DNA from: Thermogutta sp039793925
GTDB lineage: Bacteria > Planctomycetota > Planctomycetia > Pirellulales > Thermoguttaceae
Reading direction: 5' to 3'
Assembly (NCBI RefSeq): GCF_039793925.1
Contig: NZ_JBAMME010000316.1
Coordinates: 19,714 to 83,713, forward strand
DNA: 64,000 nucleotides
Shown: positions 16,626 to 25,516 of the stretch, in pieces
Numbering within the stretch: the first letter of the stretch is position 1
Layout: the number at the start of each line of letters is the position of its first letter
Notes under the pieces: generated by a model
What the model was told of the DNA's origin: nothing
Seen by the model: the letters and a program-made list of their open reading frames with translations, nothing else
The model's database searches: none
Position numbers and translations under genes: made by a program

Positions 16626-18077
16626 TTATCGCGCGTATTCCAGTTCGGAGGGCGCATGCTCTTCTGCGGCGTGGCGGTGATGGACCTGGGCCTGCGGCAA
16701 CACGGTTTTCACCTCGGCCATCGCTACCATGGGTAGATACCGGCAGAAGAGCAGAAACAGGGTGAAAAATATTCCGAAACTACCAATCAACATGAGAAAG
16801 TCAATGAGTGTCGGCTTGTAAAGGGCCCAGCTTCCTGGGAGGAAATCTCGGCTGAGTGAAGTCACGATGATGACAAAGCGTTCAAACCACATCCCAATAT
16901 TGACGAATATGGCAATAATCCACATGATCCAGGGAGTGGTTCGGCATTTTTTGAACCAGAAGAGTTGAGGGATCGCTACATTGCAGATGACCATCGTCCA
17001 GTATGCCCAGGCATAGGGCCCTAGCGCGCGATTGATAAATGTGAACAGTTCATATTTATTCCCGCTGTACCATGCCATAAAGACCTCAATCAGATACGCA
17101 TAGCCAACCATAAAACTGGTCGCAAGAATAAATTTATTCATGTTATCCAAATGGCGAAGTGTGACGAGATCTTTGAGGCCGAAAAACTCTCGTGCGGGGA
17201 CCATGAGAGTGACCACCATGGCGAATCCGCTAAAAATCGCCCCGGCCACAAAATATGGTGGAAAGATAGTTGTATGCCATCCGGGGATTAACGAGACGGC
17301 AAAGTCGAAACTCACGACCGAATGGACGCTCAAAACAAGCGGCGTGGCCAGGGCTGCTAAAAACAGATAGGCCTTTTCGAAACGGTGCCAGTGTCGTGCC
17401 GAGCCTGACCATCCCAGAGAAAAAAGCCCATACAGTAGTCGCGGCAGCGGGCGAGTTGCTCGATCGCGGAGCGTGGCCAGATCGGGAATCATTCCTAAGT
17501 ACCAGAACAGTACGGACACGGTCATGTAGGTGCCCACGGCAAAAACGTCCCATAAGAGGGGGCTTCTAAAATTGGGCCACATGCCCATCGGGTTGGGGTA
17601 CGGCAACAACCAGTACACGTACCACACCCGGCCCACGTGAATGGCTGGAAAAATGCCGGCGCATACCACGGCAAACACGGTCATTGCTTCCGCGAACCGG
17701 TTGATACTCGTCCGCCAGTGTTGACGGAAAAGGAACAAGATGGCCGAAATGAGCGTTCCCGCGTGCCCAATTCCCACCCAGAACACAAAATTGACGATGG
17801 GAAATCCCCAAAATACCGGACTGTTGTTTCCCCAGATTCCAATGCCGGTTACGAAAAGGTACCCCGTCAGGACGACGAACATCGTGGCCAGTGAGGCAGC
17901 CACGGCAAAACTGAGTTTCCAGGCAAGCGTGGTTCCGGGACGTTCCGGAATCCGCGCGACCGTTTCCGTCACCGTCGCGAAATCGTGCTGGCCTAACACC
18001 AGCGGTGGTCGCGACGTCGGATCGCTCATCGTGTTGTCCACTTCCGGTTGTCTGGAAATCGTTGACGCCGAGCCCAT
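16626..18077 (-). CDS. actC: Alternative complex III subunit ActC (NrfD/PsrC family)
   Basis: A 483-aa polytopic protein with about ten membrane helices of the NrfD/PsrC polysulfide-reductase family. It is the main quinol-binding membrane subunit of ACIII and docks to the iron-sulfur protein ActB. Typical segments are FWVGIGHAGTLISAILFLFRQ, VSFDFAVSLIPGWHTTIFPPYFV and FMAWYSGNKYE. The C-terminus is His-rich (VHHRHAAEEHA). It is located 52 bases after actB. The start at ATG 18077 has GGGGAGAAGAG upstream; ATG 18029 is an alternative. Confidence 0.94.
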   Translation of the reverse strand: MGSASTISRQPEVDNTMSDPTSRPPLVLGQHDFATVTETVARIPERPGTTLAWKLSFAVAASLATMFVVLTGYLFVTGIGIWGNNSPVFWGFPIVNFVFWVGIGHAGTLISAILFLFRQHWRTSINRFAEAMTVFAVVCAGIFPAIHVGRVWYVYWLLPYPNPMGMWPNFRSPLLWDVFAVGTYMTVSVLFWYLGMIPDLATLRDRATRPLPRLLYGLFSLGWSGSARHWHRFEKAYLFLAALATPLVLSVHSVVSFDFAVSLIPGWHTTIFPPYFVAGAIFSGFAMVVTLMVPAREFFGLKDLVTLRHLDNMNKFILATSFMVGYAYLIEVFMAWYSGNKYELFTFINRALGPYAWAYWTMVICNVAIPQLFWFKKCRTTPWIMWIIAIFVNIGMWFERFVIIVTSLSRDFLPGSWALYKPTLIDFLMLIGSFGIFFTLFLLFCRYLPMVAMAEVKTVLPQAQVHHRHAAEEHAPSELEYAR

Positions 18078-18129
18078 GGAAGGTTCTCTTCTCCCCTGGT
18101 TGTTCTATATCGCGTGCTAATAAACTTGG

Positions 18130-21100
18130 CTAAGCACCGTGTTCATGGGTGGCCGCGGGTTCCCTATACTCGATCGCCTGCAATGCCGGATGCGGGTTGC
18201 GGACCCGCGCAAGATACTTTGTGCGGGGCTTCACATTCAGTTCTGCCAGCATCCCGTAAGCCCGATTGGACTGATGAAGCTGAGCGACCGCGCTACTGGG
18301 GTCCGCCAGGTCGCCGAACACGATCGCCTGGGCCGGACACACCTGCTGGCAGGCAGTCTGGATTTCCCCATCGATGAGCGGGCGACGCTGGTTTTTGGCC
18401 TCGATTTTGGCATTCTGAATCCGCTGCACACAGTATGTACACTTTTCCATCACCCCCCGGGAACGGATCGTCACCTCGGGGTTGTACACCATTTTCTGAA
18501 CTTCATTCCGCGGATTATCCAAATCTTTGTGATAATAGAAGTAATTGAACCGGCGAACTTTATAGGGGCAGTTGTTCGCGCAGTAACGCGTGCCAATACA
18601 CCGGTTATAGACCATGTCGTTGAGTCCTTCGTGGCTGTGAACGGTGGCCGCCACGGGACAAACTTGCTCGCACGGAGCCATCTCGCACTGCTGGCACATG
18701 ACAGGCTGATGCACAGTGCGAGGATTCTCAGGCGTCCCGGTGAAGTAGCGATCGATCCGGATCCAGTGCATTTCGCGACTTCGCATCACCTGGGCCGGAC
18801 CTACTACGGGGATATTATTCTCGGCCTGGCAGGCCACGACGCATGCCCCACAACCGATGCACTTGGAAAGATCTACCGCCATCCCCCAGCGATGGCCGTC
18901 GTACGTATGTTCGGGCCAGAGCGACTCGAGTGGGGGATGATGAACCACCTCCTCCGCGGAATAAGGTTCATGGGGATCGGTCAGTCGTTCTAACGTGACT
19001 TCTCTGACCAGTTCGCCTAACCGCTCCACGCGCCCCTGAAGTCCCACACGGTCAATAAGGTGATGGTCCTGAACGCTGGCCAGCGGTTGATTGCGGGGAA
19101 GTTTCGTCACTTTGACGCCGGAGAAAACAAACTGGGAGGCGTCCGATCGCAAAGCGTACGTGTTGACGCCCACTGGCGGGATGTTCTCCCGCACGAGCCC
19201 CCCGACATGTCCTGCGGCACTCCGCCCGTAGCCTAGCGAAACGACCACTGTCCGGGGCGGGATTCCGGGCACCACGACCACCGGCAAGTCGAGCGTTGCA
19301 CTACTCACCTCCAGCCGAATGACGGAACCGTCCTTGCAATCCAGGCCACGTGCGGTTTCCACCCCGATGACAGCGGCGTTACCCCAAGTGAGGCGGGTCA
19401 CAGGGTCGGGCCACTCCTGAAGCCACGCGTTGTTCGCGAATCGGCCATCGTAGACCGAGTAGTCAGCGGTGAGCAGAACGGATACCGAATTTCCGGTGGA
19501 TTTTTCTCCCGCCACAAAACGTTCCACGGCATCCCCGGGAATTTCCCTTTTTGCCGTGTTAGCGAGCTCGGTGAGGGAATTAAGCTGACGATTTTCCTCT
19601 CGAAACAAGCCCTGGGCGAGACATCTTTCCCAGTCCGCGGCTTGGGAGTGCGGGTACCGCGCTTGGAACGTTTCATAAACCCAATCCTGGGCGTTCTTAT
19701 TTGCATCTAGAAAGAGGCTGAGCAACTCGATGACGCTTTTGCCGCCCCAAAGTGGGGCGATCATGGGTTGCACCACCGTATACGTGCCGTCCCAGGTTTC
19801 GGCGTCGCCCCAGGCTTCCAAAAAATGAGCCATGGGAATATGCCAGCGGCAGGACAGGGCCGTCTCATCGGCATAAAGGCCAAGGTGAGCAGAAAACGGT
19901 ATTCTCTCGATGAGTTGGTTCAGCTTCATCGCCAATGGAGCGCTGTAGACCGGGTTCGTGTCAGCAAACAGAATGTTCTGCACGCTGCCTGATACCAGAA
20001 GCTCGTGAAGTGCGTGGAGGCTTTCTGCTGTGCGCGCAGTCATCGGATCGGATACAGGCAGGTACACGACCGGTCCACCCAGACTCTCCAGTCTCTTGTT
20101 GATTCGTGCGACGGCTGCGTGGACTTCCGGGCCCAGCCAGTTGCCCGCCGCCACCACGGAGCGACCTCGGTATTGCCACAGATCTTCTGCGACGGCCTTC
20201 AGAAATACCGCACGATACCGCGCCTCCGGCGACTGATCGGGGCTGGAGCCGATATCCGGGAGCGATTCGCCCGCGGCAAGGGTTGCGAGGCAGTTTTCCA
20301 GGGCATCGACGAACGCCGAGATTTCGCCAGGTGAAAGCGGCAGCCGATGATCCGCCGAGGAACCGGAGAGAGTCCAGCGAGTCTCGACTGCGTAAAGCCG
20401 CGACATGCGGTCGGGGTTTCCGTCGCGTGTGGCCGCGAAATCTCGGGCAGCACGAACATGTCCCGTCGACTCAAAAAACAGGTCGGCATCCAGCGCAAGG
20501 ATGACTTTGGCCTGATTCAGCCGATAGACAGGGCGGGCCTCCACCCCGAAGGCTTCCCGCGTGCCCCTTCGCACAAAATCGTCATGCAGAGGCTCGTAGG
20601 TGAACCATTGGGCCTTCGGCCAGCGCTGTTCGAGAAGTTTCCGCAAACGCCGCACGGTGGGGGAGGATGTTGCTCCGGTAACAAACACCCAGCCTTCGCC
20701 GCTTGATGTAGCGGCAACTCGCTCGCGCAGGGCCGCTGTGAAGTCTTCCCAGGAACGCACGACCCATTGACCGTCGGATCGGGCGATGACGTCGCGACTT
20801 CGATCGGGGTCGTAAAGTTGCAGGACGGCAGCCTGAGCAAAGGCATCGGTACCACCCAGGCTGCTGGGATGGACTGGGTTGCCCTCCAGCTTGATCGGCC
20901 GTCCGTCCACGCATGTGGCCACCAGCCCCGTCACTTCACCAGAGAGATCCATGGCGGTGGCAAAGCGTTCGGGCTTGCCGGGGATTCGGCCAGTCGGGCG
21001 ATGCACGAAGGGGACAATTTCCGTTTTCTCCCAGCGGCACCCCGCAAAACCGGCGAGGGTAAACGACGCGGCCATCAGTTGCAGCCAGCGCCGTCGGGAG

Positions 21101-21234
21101 AGTCCCTCGAGATCGACACCGTGAGGAAATTCTTTGGCAATCCACTCCCGGAATTCCGGAGTGTTTGCCAGTTCGTCCAGTGTCCGCCAATACCGGGGAT
21201 TATAATCGGCAATCGGCTCACCTTGGCGACTCAT
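18130..21234 (-). CDS. actB: Alternative complex III iron-sulfur subunit ActB
   Basis: A protein of about 1034 aa combining two parts. The N-terminal molybdopterin-oxidoreductase-like domain (residues about 1-740) carries an internal variant Tat motif (SRRRWLQLMAASF, about residue 48) and lacks a catalytic cofactor in characterised ACIII. The C-terminal ferredoxin part (about 770-1000) has CIGCGACVVACQ, CQQCEMAPCEQVCP, CIGTRYCANNCP and CTYC...CQQVCP motifs, consistent with three or four iron-sulfur clusters. The opening RQGEPIADYNPRYWRTLDEL is the family Tat-variant leader. ATG 21234 overlaps the actA stop as ATGA, indicating coupled translation. Confidence 0.96.
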   Translation of the reverse strand: MSRQGEPIADYNPRYWRTLDELANTPEFREWIAKEFPHGVDLEGLSRRRWLQLMAASFTLAGFAGCRWEKTEIVPFVHRPTGRIPGKPERFATAMDLSGEVTGLVATCVDGRPIKLEGNPVHPSSLGGTDAFAQAAVLQLYDPDRSRDVIARSDGQWVVRSWEDFTAALRERVAATSSGEGWVFVTGATSSPTVRRLRKLLEQRWPKAQWFTYEPLHDDFVRRGTREAFGVEARPVYRLNQAKVILALDADLFFESTGHVRAARDFAATRDGNPDRMSRLYAVETRWTLSGSSADHRLPLSPGEISAFVDALENCLATLAAGESLPDIGSSPDQSPEARYRAVFLKAVAEDLWQYRGRSVVAAGNWLGPEVHAAVARINKRLESLGGPVVYLPVSDPMTARTAESLHALHELLVSGSVQNILFADTNPVYSAPLAMKLNQLIERIPFSAHLGLYADETALSCRWHIPMAHFLEAWGDAETWDGTYTVVQPMIAPLWGGKSVIELLSLFLDANKNAQDWVYETFQARYPHSQAADWERCLAQGLFREENRQLNSLTELANTAKREIPGDAVERFVAGEKSTGNSVSVLLTADYSVYDGRFANNAWLQEWPDPVTRLTWGNAAVIGVETARGLDCKDGSVIRLEVSSATLDLPVVVVPGIPPRTVVVSLGYGRSAAGHVGGLVRENIPPVGVNTYALRSDASQFVFSGVKVTKLPRNQPLASVQDHHLIDRVGLQGRVERLGELVREVTLERLTDPHEPYSAEEVVHHPPLESLWPEHTYDGHRWGMAVDLSKCIGCGACVVACQAENNIPVVGPAQVMRSREMHWIRIDRYFTGTPENPRTVHQPVMCQQCEMAPCEQVCPVAATVHSHEGLNDMVYNRCIGTRYCANNCPYKVRRFNYFYYHKDLDNPRNEVQKMVYNPEVTIRSRGVMEKCTYCVQRIQNAKIEAKNQRRPLIDGEIQTACQQVCPAQAIVFGDLADPSSAVAQLHQSNRAYGMLAELNVKPRTKYLARVRNPHPALQAIEYREPAATHEHGA

Positions 21235-21887
21235 CGATGACATGTGGAACAACTCGTTGAAGGTTGAATGTTATTCTTCCGTCGCAATTCTTCGCCTATT
21301 CGTTGTTGCTCCTCCGGAGATCCCGCCTGCCAGGCGAGATTGGTGATTTGATCCTGGGGACGAAGGTGCTGTTCGGGATTGCGGTGGCATTCCAAGCACC
21401 ACCCCATTCGCAGGGTTTTGGCCTGGTAAACCCGGTCCATACGGTCCACGCGATCATGGCATTCCACACAACTGACGCCGCGGTTCACGTGAGCACTGTG
21501 ATCGAAATAGACAAAATCGGGTAGATCGTGGACGCGCACCCAGGGAATCGGCTGGCCAGTTGCATAGCTTTCTCGCACCAGTGCCAGTTTGGGACTGTTC
21601 GCGGCGATCCGATCATGACAATTCATGCAGATTTCTGTAGACGGGATCGCGGCATGAGCTGCTTTCTCCACCGTGGTGTGGCAGTAGCGACAGTCCAACC
21701 CGAGTTCGCCGGCATGCAGAGCGTGGGAGAAGGGCACGGGTTGCGCGGGGGAGTAGCCAATGTCGATCGTTTGCGGATCGGCAGCAAACCACGCGACACC
21801 CAAGAGATAAAGCGGGAGAAACAGAAGGAGCGCACCAAAGATGGGGCGGGCACGATCGAACCACAATGGTAAGTAGGGCTTGAACAT
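21231..21887 (-). CDS. actA: Alternative complex III pentahaem subunit ActA
   Basis: A protein of about 218 aa. After an N-terminal membrane anchor (PIFGALLLFLPLYLLGVAWF) there are five CxxCH haem motifs: CRYCH, CMNCH, CVECH, CLECH and CSTCH. This matches pentahaem ActA, the periplasmic electron-transfer subunit of ACIII. It is the first gene of the operon. The open frame continues upstream to 22055, but that part is Arg/Gly-rich with no ribosome binding site. ATG 21887 (MFKPYLPLWF) fits the anchor best; ATG 21932 is possible. Confidence 0.92.
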   Translation of the reverse strand: MFKPYLPLWFDRARPIFGALLLFLPLYLLGVAWFAADPQTIDIGYSPAQPVPFSHALHAGELGLDCRYCHTTVEKAAHAAIPSTEICMNCHDRIAANSPKLALVRESYATGQPIPWVRVHDLPDFVYFDHSAHVNRGVSCVECHDRVDRMDRVYQAKTLRMGWCLECHRNPEQHLRPQDQITNLAWQAGSPEEQQRIGEELRRKNNIQPSTSCSTCHR

Positions 21888-22134
21888 ACCGGGTTGTTGA
21901 ACCACTGCTGAAATTGATCGCAATGTCACCATCGGGACGGGGACTTGCCCGAACCCAGCGACGCCCGTTGGTCCGGACAATCGGCGGCACTCAAGACCTC
22001 CCAAACTTAGGGAGAGCCTAACCGGACGCAACCCCTTCCGGCAGCAACCTGCCATGGGGCCTGCCAGTGGGAGAGAACCCCTCCCGATGTGTGCAGTTTC
22101 TTACTGGCACAAATTGGTTAATTGCATCAATAGG

Positions 22135-22140
22135 ATTATA
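22135..22140 (-). promoter_or_regulatory. Possible -10 box of the ACIII-caa3 operon
   Basis: On the minus strand the hexamer reads TATAAT, about 250 bases before the chosen actA start. No good -35 is visible at 16-18 bases, so this is only a candidate. Confidence 0.25.
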
Positions 22141-22263
22141 AACGGATTCGCTTCGAGGGCGATGAGGGAGGTCGCGATTGCCATCACTTTGCGTTTTGGT
22201 GGCCGGCTTCGGTCGAGGATTGGAGGCGAATCCCGAACAATAGTGCCATGATAAGTCATGTTA

Positions 22264-22518
22264 ATGAAGCGTCAAGTCAGAAAAATAGTATCTTTAATGC
22301 TTGTACGAGGTCTTGGTTCTCTTCTGGACAGTTTGGAAAGTGACAATGCGGAGGGTGTCCGGGCAGCAAACCGTCTGTTGAGCGAGCTGGGCGGCAAAGC
22401 TGTTTGCGTTATGAACAACAACAACAAGGTGGCGCGGCAAATGTGCCCCTCCGGTTCAACAGAACAATACGCTGGTGAGGGCCGCTTTGGGGCTTTAGTG
22501 AGCCGGTGGGATCAATGA
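22264..22518 (+). CDS. Doubtful small ORF
   Basis: An 84-aa frame that I do not recognise. The first half looks protein-like (SLLDSLESDNAEGVRAANRLLSELGG, an amphipathic helical stretch), but the second half is low in character and there is no ribosome binding site. It lies between two minus-strand genes. It could be a chance frame or a decayed gene. Confidence 0.25.
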   Translation: MKRQVRKIVSLMLVRGLGSLLDSLESDNAEGVRAANRLLSELGGKAVCVMNNNNKVARQMCPSGSTEQYAGEGRFGALVSRWDQ

Positions 22519-22566
22519 GATTACCCTTCCCCCCTAAGGGATGGCATGCGATAGCGCGAATCCCGC

Positions 22567-22594
22567 GGCCGGACGCAGTGAAAGGCGTCCGGCC
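22567..22594. repeat. Perfect 10-bp inverted repeat
   Basis: GGCCGGACGC, an 8-base loop, then GCGTCCGGCC. It resembles the GTCGGAC/GTCCGAC hairpin at 57478-57497. There is no T-run, so it is more likely a dispersed intergenic repeat than a terminator, although it lies about 70 bases after the aldo/keto reductase stop. Confidence 0.5.
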
Positions 22595-22610
22595 GACAGA
22601 GAAATTGGAA

Positions 22611-22630
22611 GGTCGGGTTCCACCCCGACC
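22611..22630. repeat. Second hairpin, GGTCGGG/CCCGACC
   Basis: GGTCGGG, a TTCCAC loop, then CCCGACC form a 7-bp stem, 16 bases from the hairpin at 22567-22594. With that element it may form a two-hairpin repeat unit or a factor-dependent 3' end for the minus-strand gene that stops at 22663. Confidence 0.45.
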
Positions 22631-22662
22631 CATTACCCCACCTCCAATTCCGATCGTGGGTC

Positions 22663-23544
22663 TCAGGCGTGAACTCCCTGCTGGAGTGCCTGTTCAATCA
22701 GAGCCAGCGTTTCATCGATCTGCTCGACGCTCGTGAAACCGATGGTGAAGCAGTCCACGCATCCTAAGCCCAAGACGTACTTGAGGGATTGCAATCGTTC
22801 ATCCCGGGAGTTGAGGCCCGTTTCTCCATAGATCTTCATCCCGATGATACCCCGACCGGCGTCATGCATCTTTTTGAGGACGGCCGCTACGTCCTCCGGC
22901 TTGCCGTCCATTTTCATGCCGAAGGGGTTGATCCGGGCGAGCTGAATGTCCACCCAGTCGACATCCACAGAGGCAACGAGTGGTTCCCAGCCATGACAGG
23001 AAACACCCACCGCTTTGACCCGCCCTTTCTGCTTTTCTTCATAGAGCGCATCCATGACGGGGCGCATGTCGGTTGGCCACGTAGCGGTGGTCATGCAATG
23101 CATCAGGACGGAGTCGATGTAGTCCACGCGTAGTTCGCGGCGGAACCGCTCGATATCGGCATGCAGGACCTCGGCACTTCTCGCGCGGGTTTTGGTTTGG
23201 ATGAAATACTTTTCTCGCGGCACTTTTTGGAGTGCCAAACGAACAAAGACGTGCGTGCTATAGTTGTCGGCTGTATCGATGTAGTGAATGCCGCGGTCGA
23301 GGGCGTGGCGAACCATTTTGGTGAAGTTTTCGCTGCCCATGGCCAGTTGCTGGCTTCCGCCCACGGTACCTGTGCCGATGCCCAGCACGGAAGTCTTGAG
23401 ACCAGTTCGGCCCAGCGTGATGCGATCCACCCCGCTTTTAATGTCGGGCATATGTGGGTGGCCGAACGTCCAGCGACCCGCCAAAGCAGCGCCGCCCGCT
23501 GCCGCCATCCCTGCCAAAAACGCTCGTCGTGAAACGTTCATCAT
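22663..23544 (-). CDS. Tat-exported aldo/keto reductase
   Basis: A protein of about 293 aa with a twin-arginine signal (NVSRRAFLAGMAAAGGAALAG) followed by an aldo/keto reductase barrel. The catalytic tetrad is visible: Asp and Tyr in IHYIDTADNYSTH, Lys in IQTKTRA and His in VLMHCM. Family members reduce carbonyls with NADPH. Export of an NADPH enzyme by Tat implies cofactor loading before export; such Tat-AKRs are common in planctomycetes. The tandem ATG at 23544/23541 has AGGAGG upstream; the longer frame to 23754 would bury the signal. The physiological substrate is unknown. Confidence 0.88.
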   Translation of the reverse strand: MMNVSRRAFLAGMAAAGGAALAGRWTFGHPHMPDIKSGVDRITLGRTGLKTSVLGIGTGTVGGSQQLAMGSENFTKMVRHALDRGIHYIDTADNYSTHVFVRLALQKVPREKYFIQTKTRARSAEVLHADIERFRRELRVDYIDSVLMHCMTTATWPTDMRPVMDALYEEKQKGRVKAVGVSCHGWEPLVASVDVDWVDIQLARINPFGMKMDGKPEDVAAVLKKMHDAGRGIIGMKIYGETGLNSRDERLQSLKYVLGLGCVDCFTIGFTSVEQIDETLALIEQALQQGVHA

Positions 23545-23842
23545 GGTCCGGACCTCCTCGCTTGTGTACGTCAGGGAAAAGTCCTGCGTTAGATCTGTGT
23601 GAATCATTTTCTCAGCACTGGTTTCACTCGCCCCCGGGATTGGGGACGCGTTCCATTGTACCGAAGGTGCTCCCGGAATCCAGCGACAAGATTTTCGTAT
23701 TGTGACTCCATCAATTAATGTCCACTGCGTGTGTGATATTTGAAAAATCGTCAAAGTTTGACATCAAAAGTGCCGATAAGCGCGGCGGCACCGTACTGGT
23801 ACGAACAGGTTTGATGCAGGAGCGAGAAGAGATTCGGCTCAT

Positions 23843-24604
23843 ATGGTCAATACCTCTTTAACCTGGCGGCAAATTGCGAAAGATCTGATCCGAAGTTTCG
23901 GACTCGAAGTACGTCGCGTACCGCGTTTTTCGGACCGCGACCTGCCGGTGGAAAACGTCCAGCCCTACGCCGATTACGCACCCTGGTTACGTGACGGAAC
24001 ATTCCTAAAGCTTTACGAAAAAATTCGCGATCACACGCTTGTAGACCGGTACCGATGCTGGGAGCTGTGGACGCTCCTCAACGAAGTCCGTTCAGTTCCG
24101 GGGATTCTCGTAGAGGTGGGAGTCTGGAGGGGTGGGACGGGTGTCCTCCTGGCCTGTCGTGCCCGGCAATTGGGAATTGATTCCCCGATCTTTCTGTGCG
24201 ACACGTTCAACGGTGTCGTCAAAGCCTCGCAAAGGGACGCGTTCTATAGAGGGGGCGAACATGCCGACGCCTCGCCCGAAATCGTTGAGCGTCTTGCCGA
24301 GACATTAGGGATTGCCCGCATCGAGATTCTCCGGGGGATTTTCCCGGATGAAACCGGTCCTCTGCTTCCGCTTGGTCCCATTCGGTTCTGTCACATCGAT
24401 GTGGACACTCACGACTCGGCAGCGGATAGTTTTCGATGGATCTGGCCGAGGCTGTCGGCCGGCGGGATTGTCGTCTTCGACGATTATGGGTTCAGCCAGT
24501 GTGCGGGAGTAGCCTCCTTTGTGGATAGCTTGCGAGGACAACCGGGGCAAGTGGTTGTGCACAATCTGAACGGCCATGCGGTAGTCGTTAAGACTGGGGC
24601 CTGA
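23843..24604 (+). CDS. TylF/MycF-family methyltransferase
   Basis: A 253-aa SAM-dependent O-methyltransferase of the TylF/MycF/NovP type. VEVGVWRGGTGVLLA is the SAM-binding loop, FLCDTFNGV follows, and the HIDVDTHDSAADSFRWIWPRL plus VVFDDYG segments carry the metal-binding Asp residues of this Mg-dependent family. Known members methylate sugars of macrolides, but many bacterial homologues act in polysaccharide or lipid-linked sugar modification. No sugar-biosynthesis genes adjoin it, so the substrate is open. The start has AGGAGCGAGAAGAG upstream. Confidence 0.85.
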   Translation: MVNTSLTWRQIAKDLIRSFGLEVRRVPRFSDRDLPVENVQPYADYAPWLRDGTFLKLYEKIRDHTLVDRYRCWELWTLLNEVRSVPGILVEVGVWRGGTGVLLACRARQLGIDSPIFLCDTFNGVVKASQRDAFYRGGEHADASPEIVERLAETLGIARIEILRGIFPDETGPLLPLGPIRFCHIDVDTHDSAADSFRWIWPRLSAGGIVVFDDYGFSQCAGVASFVDSLRGQPGQVVVHNLNGHAVVVKTGA

Positions 24605-24789
24605 GAGCGTCCATCCACTGCAGGACGGTTGCCACGGCTGCCCTCCTTTTGCGGGACACGCTACGAAGGAGCATCAACGAAAAAGCAGAAGCAACCGCTG
24701 GGTTGCTCCTGCCCTATGACGTCTCCGCGAAATTCTGCATTTGGACGGCGCCGCCCTCGGTGTTGGGGCCACCCCACGGGCCATGCTGG

Positions 24790-25164
24790 TCACCACAAGG
24801 GCGAGCCAGCCGCCTGGAGTGCAGCCTTGGCCTGCTCGACGACCCGGTCGAACCCTTCGGGATCGTTGACCGCCATTTCGGCAAGACTCTTGCGATCCAG
24901 TTCGATGCCCGCTTTTTTCAGTCCATCTATAAATCGGCTGTACAACATGCCACGCTGGCGGACCGCGGCACTGATGCGGGTGATCCACAAGCGGCGAAAT
25001 TCGCGCTTGCGAACCCGGCGATCACGATAGGCATAAACACCCGCTCGAATCAGGGTCTCCTTGACCGTCCGCAGAAGTCGGCGGCGTCCGCCGACGAAAC
25101 CTTTCGCTCGGCGAAACAGCTTCTTGACACGCCGTCTGCGCGTTGCACTTGTTTTGGTTCGCAT
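24790..25164 (-). CDS. rplT: 50S ribosomal protein L20
   Basis: A 124-aa basic protein with L20 signatures: RRRRVKKLFRRAKGFVGGRRRLLRTVKE and YAYRDRRVRKREFRRLWITRI, then SRFIDGLKKAGIELDRKSLAEMA. L20 binds 23S rRNA early in 50S assembly and in many bacteria represses its own operon. It lies 157 bases after rpmI on the same strand. GAGGGAG lies 7 bases before the start. No infC precedes the pair in this window. Confidence 0.97.
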   Translation of the reverse strand: MRTKTSATRRRRVKKLFRRAKGFVGGRRRLLRTVKETLIRAGVYAYRDRRVRKREFRRLWITRISAAVRQRGMLYSRFIDGLKKAGIELDRKSLAEMAVNDPEGFDRVVEQAKAALQAAGSPLW

Positions 25165-25321
25165 AGTACGACTCCCTCGGCAAGCGGGGACAAGGCCCCT
25201 TCAGTGCCCTGAAGGCGTTTGACCCTGCCCGCCCCGCGATGTTACCATCAAAAGCTTGCGGATCCCACTTTTTCGATTGCGCTGGATGGCCCTGATAACG
25301 CTTAGCAGAAGAAAGGGCCCT

Positions 25322-25516
25322 TCACGTGCCAATCAAGGGGATAATCCGCTTGGCCTCAACCTTGGAAAGAACATCCGTACCCCGAAGCTGTCGGCGCCGC
25401 TTTTTTGACTTCCGCGTCGCCAGGTGGCTCGTCCCGGCACTTCGGTGTTTCACCTTTCCCGTGGCCGTGATCTTAAACCGTTTTGCCGCAGCCTTTTTCG
25501 TTTTTTGCTTGGGCAT
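25322..25516 (-). CDS. rpmI: 50S ribosomal protein L35
   Basis: A 64-aa basic protein, MPKQKTKKAAAKRFKITATGKVKHR opening and a SHLATRKSKKRRRQLRG core, all typical of L35 at normal length. It is followed by rplT, as in nearly all bacteria. The usual first gene of the operon, infC, is not found in the roughly 850 bases upstream. Confidence 0.96.
   Translation of the reverse strand: MPKQKTKKAAAKRFKITATGKVKHRSAGTSHLATRKSKKRRRQLRGTDVLSKVEAKRIIPLIGT

Larger units (their letters stand above)
21888..22662. other. Leader of the ACIII operon and gene-free stretch with hairpins
   Basis: About 775 bases between actA and the aldo/keto reductase. It holds a possible -10 element for the operon (22135-22140), one doubtful plus-strand frame (22264-22518) and two hairpins at 22567-22594 and 22611-22630. 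Confidence 0.5.
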
